Shown here: positions 48,213 through 64,000 of the stretch, in pieces | How positions within the stretch are numbered: position 1 is the first letter of the stretch | Layout: each line of letters starts with the position of its first letter | Source: Tethya wilhelma | Taxonomy: Eukaryota > Porifera > Demospongiae > Tethyida > Tethyidae | Direction: 5' to 3' | Length of the DNA stretch: 64,000 nt | Assembly (NCBI GenBank): GCA_964030475.1 | Contig: CAXIPT010000002.1 | Coordinates: 18,209,828-18,273,827 of the forward strand | The notes under the pieces: generated by a model | Told to the model about the DNA's origin: nothing | Database searches by the model: none | What the model saw: the letters and a program-made list of their open reading frames with translations, nothing else | Program-made: the position numbers and the translations under genes

Positions 48213-49947
48213 TAAGTAGAACTAAAATAAATATATTCCAGGATCTTACAAATTAAAATTAATGTTCACAAAATTTATAGTTGTATTTATGTACACCTTA
48301 ACTCACTACCCCACCTGTGTTAACCAGTACTGTGTACAACAACCGTCGACCAGACCACCCTTCTGGGGATGAAGCCAAGGGAGTGAAACTCATCTCGACT
48401 AGGCCAGCCTCCAGAGAGGATGTGACTAGGCCTCAGAGAGTCTGAGATAGATACTCCCCAAGACATACTTGCACACAATCGTATTATGGTGATGTCATTA
48501 TACACACCTGTTTGTTATAGACTATGTCTAGATGCAACACTGGTCATGGTTATGTTACTTTACTTCCAACAATGATTATTCTTAAATCTGTGTTGTGTGC
48601 AATTCCTGTTCATGTGTACAGAAAGAATGCTGTTGGTAGGTAGGAGTTGGTGTAACATGTGTCCCTGATTGCAGATGTGTCACCATACCATACTGTTGTG
48701 GTGCACTTGAGCAAACTTGAGCAGAGTACAATTGGGAGTGTACTACTTGGTTTCAGCACAGTTACATTATCTGGTGTTAGATTGTACACACTCCAGGATG
48801 TGGTGGAGAGTAAGTGATGCTTGAAGTGAAGCTCTTCAATGTTCTACTACAGGCACTGAGTGACTCTTGTCCAATCAGCTGACTGAGGTCTCCCATTTCA
48901 ACCACACTGCAATAGCCAGGCTTCCACATGGTCTTCTCACACACACAGAAAAGCTTAAAGTTGGTGGTGCTAACTACATGACACCAGCCCCCAAACCCAG
49001 GTGTTCTCATGCCCTTCTCTGGATAGCAAAAAAATACATTTCTCTTGGTGCTCTATCACTGGGTAGATGCTGGCTGACCTTTTTCAAGTGCCTTATTTGG
49101 ATAGCTAAAAACCAACAGATTTAAATGAAAGCTGGTTGCCATGATGTTGCCTATTAGGGTATTGTGTGTTAAACTAATTTCCCTATCAAAAACCTTCATC
49201 ACTATCCAGGTGCCCTGCCTAGCTAGCTTCTTGTGATTCACTTAAACTTGTAGCTAAATACACCAAGAATTACTGCAAACCAAAGTTGTGTGGCCACAAA
49301 ACCTAGTTTTCAGAGGACAGAGAATGCCACACCAGCTGGGTGTAGAGACATACAATCACATTCAGTTGGTAGTGACCACTTTCAGTATCAAAAATCATAC
49401 TCAACATTGCAATGACAGCATACTCTCACAGAAATTGAAATTTGCATGCATAGTATGCCTGTCATGCATGTTTCATGACTGTACATACCGGTATGACTGA
49501 TAAGGTGTGATCCGCCTATAGGTCATGCGCAGTCTATGTCTGTAGCCTACACTCTGCTCTATTGTAGCATGCATGCGTGCAGTTGATTAGCTCATGCATG
49601 CAGTTGTTAATTAGCACGTACGTAATAAACTACCGTAACATCCGCTTGTGGTGGAATTACATGCTTTGCATACCACAATCAGCTGATTCAACATTGTAAA
49701 TGCGAGTGTTTTTCTGGAGTGCGCTGAAAACTGGGAATCTCTTTGTACTACCAATTTTTAATGTCGTAGCTACAGGAATCTCCTGCTCTGACACTATCGA
49801 TATTTAAAAGCATTCTGGATCTCAGTTTGCATGACGTACAAGTTATCCATCTTGCAAAGCCAAATTCAACTCTCGTTCTGTTGGGCGATCCCTGCATGGG
49901 CAAGTATTCATTGTGCATTGTTCTGATAGAAATTTCCGCCCCTTCTC
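48213..49947. other. Intergenic, SPAG17 3' side to CDK4/6 5' side
   Basis: 1.7 kb without a defensible coding exon. It holds the SPAG17 3' end and, near 49560-49940, the probable CDK4/6 promoter and 5' UTR. GCATGC-rich repeats lie at about 49560-49610. No clear TATA box. Confidence 0.4.
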
Positions 49948-57606
<7,659 letters not shown>

Positions 57607-58251
57607 CTATAGTAGCTTAAGTGCTTCTGTCCTTTTTATTAATAATAATAATTATTTTGTGCTTCAAAAGTTGTTTGCATATTTTGTGTCCTTTCTCTTT
57701 GTTTGTCAAGTGTTACGTACTGTTAGTTTGTTGTACCTGTCTATTGAAAAAGTACTTGATGTGTTGCTGTATATAATTATTCATAACAAAAATTAGTGTA
57801 CACTGATAATAATAATTTACAAGCACAAAGTGTTGGTTAACGTTACTTCATATACAAGAGTCACAAAAGGCTTGTCTCTGGCTACTAGCTAGTGATTTAT
57901 TCCACTCCACTTATTGTCATGTGATTGCTTAATTAGAGCAAGGGCCTAGACCCACCCCATGCAGTAAAAAATTCTGATCAATGGCAAGTTTTATAACCAC
58001 TGAACAGTGAAACGTTACAACTAGTAATTGTACTAGTTCTGAGTAACAGTTTATAACTATTGCATGACCAAAAAAATTTTAAAAAGACTTATATACTGCC
58101 AACAGAAAGGAATTCTGAACTCAACACGTGACATTATTGCTCTATATTGTCTGGAAACTTAAAGCTCACAAATGTTAATTTTAACTAACAGCTCTATTTA
58201 CAATATACAGTAGCTAGATGTACACAATAAAAATGTTTGTAGGTGTGTTCA
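57607..58251. other. Convergent spacer between CDK4/6 and the first P450 gene
   Basis: Contains both 3' UTRs. From about 57797 onward it is repeated, with small indels, at about 61853-62302 as part of the P450 tandem duplication. No other gene seen. Confidence 0.6.
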
Positions 58252-61200
58252 TCAAACCAGTGGTTTTATGGTGAACTCTGCCTTGCTACTCTCACCATAG
58301 TGCATCTCTAGCTCGAAGTCGGGAGGCAAAGTTAACTGAAACCGTTTTAGCAGCCTAGCCAGGATAATCCTTGCTTCCAGCTGCAAAAGATTGAGTATAA
58401 TAATTATTGCAAGTACACCTGTACCATACACTGATGCATCTTACCAGTGAAAACACTGAGCCGATGCAGGAACGATGGCCTCTTGCAAATGGAAAGTAGA
58501 CAAAGGGATTAGGCCTGAAAAAAAGGACCAATTTTAATAATATTATAACTGACATTCATGTGATTTGTGTACTAACTTGGGTTTGTCTGATTTGAATCGG
58601 CTTGGATCAAATTTCTCTGGATCTTCAAAGTTCTCTGGCAATCGGCATGTGGCTAATGAACTCACCTGTAAAATGGGCAAACACTATAAAATTTACTATT
58701 AGCTCACTATGATTATCTTCAATTAGGTTTCTTACAGAGACGATGGTATCTTTCGGACACTTGTATCCTCCAAGGACAGTGTCTTCACTCAGACCTCTAG
58801 CCACACCATCAATTGGTGGGAATATCCTTAGAGTCTCTTCCAAAACCTTGATAATAGGGACACAGATCAAGAGAAATAACTATTAATTTTTATGAGGATA
58901 GTCTGATCCAGCTGTTAGGTTTTATTTATTTATTTTTACTAAAAGGAGCTAAAACTAAGAATTACAGAACATGATGGGATTGGGTTTTACAGCTGGCAAG
59001 AACACCACCGCTTTCTTTCTTACTTGAAGAGTGTAATGAAGTTTTTCAGCATCCTCAGGAGTGACATGGTCTTTGTCTCCCACCACCTCCTCAATCTCCT
59101 CCATCACCTGCTGGTAGACTGAGGGATGTTTGCAGATCAAGATGAGAGCAAATGTGAGGAGATTTGAAGTTGTTTCTTGACCTGTATATATATATATATA
59201 TATATATAATATAAATCTAACTAATCATGATAATTGTTTACCAGCTATATAGAAAGTCACAAAGTCATCGACCAAGTCTTCAATTGTTGTACCATCACTT
59301 TCAGTCTCTAAATAAAGACAGCAAGTGAAGAAGCAAGAACCGTATATTATGCCATGCACAGTTCTTACTGGCAATTTTTAATATTTGTGTCAGTATGTCA
59401 TTGGGTACAGTCTCTCCCTGTTCAATAGCTTTGATCCTACTCTTGATAACACCTCTGCCAATATTTCGAATGGCCTTTGCTGCTCTTCTATAGGAGCGAG
59501 CTTTGAATGGATGAATATACTGCAAGGAAAATCAAATAGTTGCCCAAACAGTACTATAATTATGGGGTGCCTATAATGTTGTACCTCATATCCATAGTAG
59601 TAGAACTGTAACTCAATTGCAGTCATTGTGAGTTCCATCAAATGAACTATCTCCTCATCAGAACTGAAGCTCTTGAGTTCAGGGATCCCAGATGACCAAG
59701 TACGAAAGTCACTCCCAAATGCAACCTTATTGTTTATGCACAGAATAACTATAGTCATGTGACCCATTAATAATATCTTACTGTTGAAATAATGTCCAGG
59801 GTAGCAAGAGTAAACTGTTTCTTCATAGGAACAGCAGTTTTGCCATCAGCCAGGGGAGTGAGTGTTTGGATGAGTCTGTCCACACACTGGTTGAATGCCA
59901 ACCCAAGGGACTTCAAATAACTGTACCACACATGTTCAAAGGAAATAATAAATGGAGCACACAATTTTCATAAGAACAGGCCCTACACTTTTCTGAACAT
60001 TGGGTCGTAGAGACTGCGACGCTGCTTCCATGCATCATAGTTAGGTGCTGTTGCCAGACTACCACCCATAAATCTGTAAACAAATTCTTGCATGATATAA
60101 ATTAGTCACAAATTTAAAGTTCAAAGTTCAAAGTTCAAAGTTTAGGCCAGATTATACAGCTAGTGTCATTAACTAAAGATTGATACATGATACATTTCAT
60201 ACCTTTGGCCAAACACTTGCGTTACAGAATCATATATAGCTGGTGGTTTGTATGCATTTGGATTCATGAACACAGTCTGAAGGGAGGACAATAATAATGG
60301 TACATTCATCATTCACACGCAAATAATTATACATGGTTGTATATGTATGTACTCAAACATTATACATTACCTTGACATCTTTTGGGTCCAGGACTACAAC
60401 AGAGTGAATATGAAAGATATAATACACAAACACTGGTCCACATTGTTGGTACCTGAATCAAATAAAACTTAATGACGTCATAATTATTATTATTTATGTC
60501 TCATAATAATAAGTACATACTGATGTTTACTGCTAGATGCATGCGAGCAAAGGCATCTGCATAGTAATAACTGGGCAGTGAAAGATAACCATGAATGCAT
60601 TCACTGCTCCTCTTTGCAATTTGGCCAGCTCATGATCAACAATTTACCTTACTACGAACTCGAGGTCGCATTACTTCCAGTGAACTCTCGTGACACACAG
60701 ACACATGGACACACAAAACTTTGCTTATAATAATAATTATGATAGTGCATGAACTCGATCATGTCGGTCATGTGCTGGCAATCAAATCTAAATCACATGA
60801 TGATATACTTGCATCACTTGCAAGCAAGCACCTGATGCTTTAGCTAGTTGATGAAATTTAGTAATAGTTACAGTTAACTGTGGATCAGTTGCACTGCATA
60901 ATACAATATAATAATGTAGAATATATGCACCATACATAGCTTAATTTGATCCCTGAGTCCTCTTCTACCTGTGCATGACTAAGAGAAACTTATATATACC
61001 TTCACTGAAATTATTTTAACTTGCTTGTTTGTTAAACTTCCAATCTAGTGACTGTGACCCAAAAATAAACAGCATGCATGCATGGGGTATGTATTCTCAT
61101 ACCAGTCAATGAAGATAAGATCAAAAGGAGCTTTACACTCTGCATACTTCAGTACTGGAACCAAGTGACCAAGAAAGAAACTAGATGAAGAATTCAAGTG

Positions 61201-61423
61201 TTGTATAACCAATAATCCCAGTATTATACAGAGCAATCAATAGTAGCCCAATGCAAGTGCATGGAGCTTTAGTAACTTACTTGAAAGGTTTAGGGGTTGG
61301 TATATGAGCATACTTCCTGTGGATGTAGAACAGGTAAGTGGAGTAGAAGACAAACAGACAGAAGAGGATCACCAGGAGGATTCCAGCAATCCAGAGGACA
61401 GTACCCACAATATTTACAGGCAT
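58252..61423 (-). CDS. Cytochrome P450, CYP46-like (copy A)
   Basis: Fourteen exons (61423-61281, 61180-61103, 60452-60371, 60276-60203, 60073-59987, 59930-59782, 59725-59585, 59519-59369, 59307-59242, 59181-59034, 58846-58736, 58665-58577, 58514-58445, 58380-58252) join to 505 residues, the usual P450 size. An N-terminal membrane anchor (about residues 5-32) is followed by a RKYAHIPTPKPF hinge. The I-helix motif is AGQETTSN, the K-helix E-x-x-R is in EETLRIFPP, the meander is FDPSRF, and the haem loop is FPFARGHRSCIG with the cysteine ligand. All motifs needed for a working enzyme are intact. The haem loop, the DILTQIL segment and the I-helix most resemble CYP46 (sterol 24-hydroxylase) and its invertebrate relatives; the substrate here is unknown. 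It should be anchored in the ER. Tail-to-tail with CDK4/6 and tandem with copy B. The donor of exon 5 is AAAGT|GTAGGG; copy B has a standard GTAAGG there. Confidence 0.87.
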
Positions 61424-61670
61424 AGCTATCAATCAAATTCTTTAATATGTCAGATTAGAACTGAGCCCTGTTTGTTTATACAGAGCAAGAAAGTTATAAT
61501 GACATCATGCATAATGATGCAACCATGAATACACTATATAATAATTATACGTAGTCATTATAACCTATATTAAAATTAAAACAGTTGACATTGTATGCAT
61601 GTATAATTAACACTAATCAACCAAATAAAAGCTTCTATAGTATATATAATACTCTGCCTAATCACTGTCA

Positions 61671-61800
61671 CCACAATGCATTTCTATAGCTTGAAGTTAG
61701 GAGGCGTAAAAGTGAACTGAAACTTTTTCAACAGTCTCTTGCAAATTGATAGTAGACAAACGTCAGACGGATCAGGCTTGGATGGAAAAAGATCAGCTTC
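61671..61800 (-). pseudogene. Relic of the 3' exons of a third P450 copy
   Basis: 61671-61735 resembles the last coding exon of copies A and B (around 58290-58350). It joins directly to 61736-61765, which resembles the first part of the haem-loop exon (around 58490-58513). The intron and the cysteine-containing half of the haem loop are gone, and indels break the frame. It lies immediately beside the left edge of the duplicated block, so the array once had at least three copies. Confidence 0.65.
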
Positions 61801-61852
61801 AATTCCTGGAAATCAAAATGATTTGGTTTCTTTACTATAACTTTAGTCTGAA

Positions 61853-62302
61853 TCAGTGTACACGGATAATTATAAGCACAAGTGTTGGTTGTTATTTCAT
61901 ATAAAAGAGTCACGAAAGGCTTGTCTCTGGTTATTAGCTGGTGATTTATTCCACTCCACTTATTGTTATGATTGTGACTGCTTAATTAGAGCAAGGGCCT
62001 AGACCCACCCCATGCAGTAAAAAATTAATGGCAAATTATAACCATTGAACAGTGAAAAGTGACAAGTATAATGTATTAATAATTGTACTAGTTCCTGAGT
62101 AACAGTTAACTATTGCATGACAAAAAAAATTCTTATACTGTCTACAGAAAGGAATTCTGATCTCAACACATGACATCATTGCTTCAGATCTGATCGAAGA
62201 CTTGAAGCTAAAAAATTTTTAAAATGTTAATTTTAACTAACGGCTCTATTTGCAACATACAGTAGCTACATGTACAATCATGTTTGTATATAGATGTGTT
62301 AA
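61853..62302. repeat. Second copy of the P450 3' flank (direct repeat of 57797-58251)
   Basis: Long matching runs, such as AAAGGCTTGTCTCTGG, TGATTTATTCCACTCCACTT and GGGCCTAGACCCACCCCATG, occur in the same order as downstream of copy A. Small indels only. This marks a tandem segmental duplication with a unit of about 4 kb. Confidence 0.85.
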
Positions 62303-64000
62303 TCAAACCAATGGTTTTATGGTGTACTCTGCCTGGCCACTTTCACCATAATGCATCTCTAGCTTGAAGTCGGGAGGCAAAGTGAACTGGAATCGTTTTA
62401 ACAGCCTAGCCAAGATAATCCTCGCTTCCAGCTGCAAAAGATTAGTATAACAATTATTGTAAGTACACCCGTACCGTATACTGATGCATCTTACCAGTGA
62501 AAATACTGAGCCGATGCAGGAACGATGGCCTCTTGCAAATGGAAAGTATACAAAGGGATTAGGCCTAGAAAAAAAAGACCAATTTCAATAATAATATTAT
62601 TATTGACAATCATGTGATTTGTGCACTAACTTTGGTTTGTCTGATTTGAATCGGCTTGGATCAAATTTCTCTGGATCTTCAAAGTTCTCTGGCAATCGGC
62701 ACGAGGCTAATGAACTCATCTGTAAAATGGGCAAACACCATAAAGATTTACTATTAGCTCACTATGATTATCTTTAATTAGGTTTCTTACAGAGACGACG
62801 GTATCTTTTGGACACTTGTATCCTCCTAGAACAGTGTCTTCACTCAGACCTCTAGCCACACCATCAGCTGGTGGGAATATCCTTAGAGTCTCTTCCAAAA
62901 CCTTGATAATAAAATTAATAATTACAGAAATAGGGTTGAGTTTTACAGCTGGCAAGAATACCACCAATTTCTTTCTTACCTGAAGAGTGTAATGGAGTTT
63001 GTCAGCATCCTCAGGAGTGACATGGTCCTTGTCTCCCACCACCTCCTCAATCTCCTCCATCAACTGCTGGTAGACTGAGGGATGCTGGCAGATCAAGATG
63101 AGAGCAAATGTGAGGAGATTTGAAGTTGTTTCTTGGCCTGTAATTAAATTAATCTTGTTAATTTTGACTCAATCAAACTAATCATAATTGTTCACCAGCT
63201 ATATAGAAAGTCACAAAGTCATCGACCAAGTCTTCAATTGTTGTACCATCACTCTCTGCAATCGTAAAAACAGTAAATGAAGAAGCACAAATGAGTATGC
63301 CATATTACGTATTGTGTCATACACAGTTTATGATACTAACTTGCAATTTTCAGTATCTGTGTCAGTATGTCATTGGGTACAGTCTCTCCCTGCTCAATAG
63401 CTTTGATCCTGCTCTTCATAACACCCCTGCCAATATTTCGAATGGCCTTTGCAGCTCTTCTATAGGAACGAGCCTTGAATGGATGAATATACTGGAAAGA
63501 GAGTCAAAATAGTTGCCCAATCAGTACATGTGGACTATTTTACAGGGTACCTAGCATACCTCATATCCATAGTAGTAGTACTGTAGTTCAATTGCAGTCA
63601 TTGTGAGTTCCAGCAAACGGAGTATCTCCTCATCAGAGTCAAAGCTCTTGAGTTCAGGGATCCCAGACGACCAAGTACGAAAGTCACTCCCAAATGCAAC
63701 CTTAGTGTTTATGCACAGAATGACTATAGTCATGTGACATATCAATGATATCTTACTGTTGAAATAATGTCCAGGGTAGCAAGAGTAAAATATTTCTTCA
63801 TAGGAACAGCAGTTTTGCCATCAGCCAGGGGAGTGAGCGTTTGGATGAGTCTGTCCACACACTGGTTGAATGCCAACCCAAGGGACTTCAAATAACTGGT
63901 CGACAACAAACATTATATATGGAGCATGCAATTTTCATATGTAAGAGAACTATAAGTGTAAGGGACTCCTTACGTTTTTCTGAACATTGGATCATAGAGA
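62303..64000 (-). CDS. Cytochrome P450, CYP46-like (copy B, 5' part outside window)
   Basis: Exons corresponding to exons 5 (partial, 64000-63974) through 14 of copy A, stop at 62305-62303. Intact motifs: VAFGSDFRTWSSG, FKARSYRRAAKAIRNIGRG, the I-helix QETTSN, VLEETLRIFPPADGVARG, FKSDKPK, the haem loop FPFARGHRSCIG and the C-terminal EYTIKPLV. No frameshift or stop is seen in the visible part. Protein changes relative to copy A are mostly conservative (for example PPADG against PPIDG, and a Tyr-rich stretch ELQYYYYGYE against ELQFYYYGYE), so both copies appear functional. The first four exons lie beyond the window. Same strand and orientation as copy A. Confidence 0.85.

Overview
The window is animal nuclear DNA: most genes are split into many short exons with GT-AG introns, and the products include a metazoan CDK4/6-type kinase, two axonemal (cilium) proteins, a SNARE, CYP46-like P450s and EMI plus multi-EGF secreted proteins. 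The compact genes, AT-rich introns, many dinucleotide repeats and EGF-rich matrix-type genes fit an early-branching animal, most likely a demosponge. That last step is inference; nothing in the window proves the species. Two ambiguous bases (7448, 56104) show that this is assembled draft sequence.

Layout. 1-2.4 kb: 3'-truncated minus-strand secreted protein (signal peptide, EMI-like module, eight EGF exons visible), with a LINE tail in intron 1. 2.4-2.9 kb: shared promoter region. 2.9-7.4 kb: plus-strand EMI-like/22-EGF secreted protein. 7.5-11 kb: tandem copy of its last 13 exons without a 5' end, carrying a 1.1-kb TIR element, a nested MITE and a C/CT microsatellite that has removed one splice site. 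11.3-13.8 kb: YKT6 SNARE (minus). 14.1-23.4 kb: a 9-kb stretch with no credible coding capacity but with a TATA box, a splice-like first exon, tandem repeats, a pre-miRNA-like hairpin and interlocking inverted repeats. 23.8-25.7 kb: minus-strand surface or secreted protein with two tandem Frizzled-type cysteine-rich domains. 26.1-40.3 kb: CFAP99 (plus), with an intronless LRAT/HRASLS-like membrane gene nested in one intron. 40.5-48.2 kb: SPAG17 (plus). 49.9-57.6 kb: CDK4/6 (plus). 58.2-64 kb: two tandem minus-strand CYP46-like P450 genes with a relic of a third between them; the second runs off the window end.

How the genes relate. CFAP99 and SPAG17 lie head-to-tail only 215 bp apart, both belong to motile cilia, and each has an RFX X-box-like site upstream. 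The EGF genes and the P450 genes are local tandem families. The exon models of YKT6, the CRD gene, CFAP99, SPAG17, CDK4/6 and the first P450 were read by hand, and every splice phase closes into a continuous reading frame.
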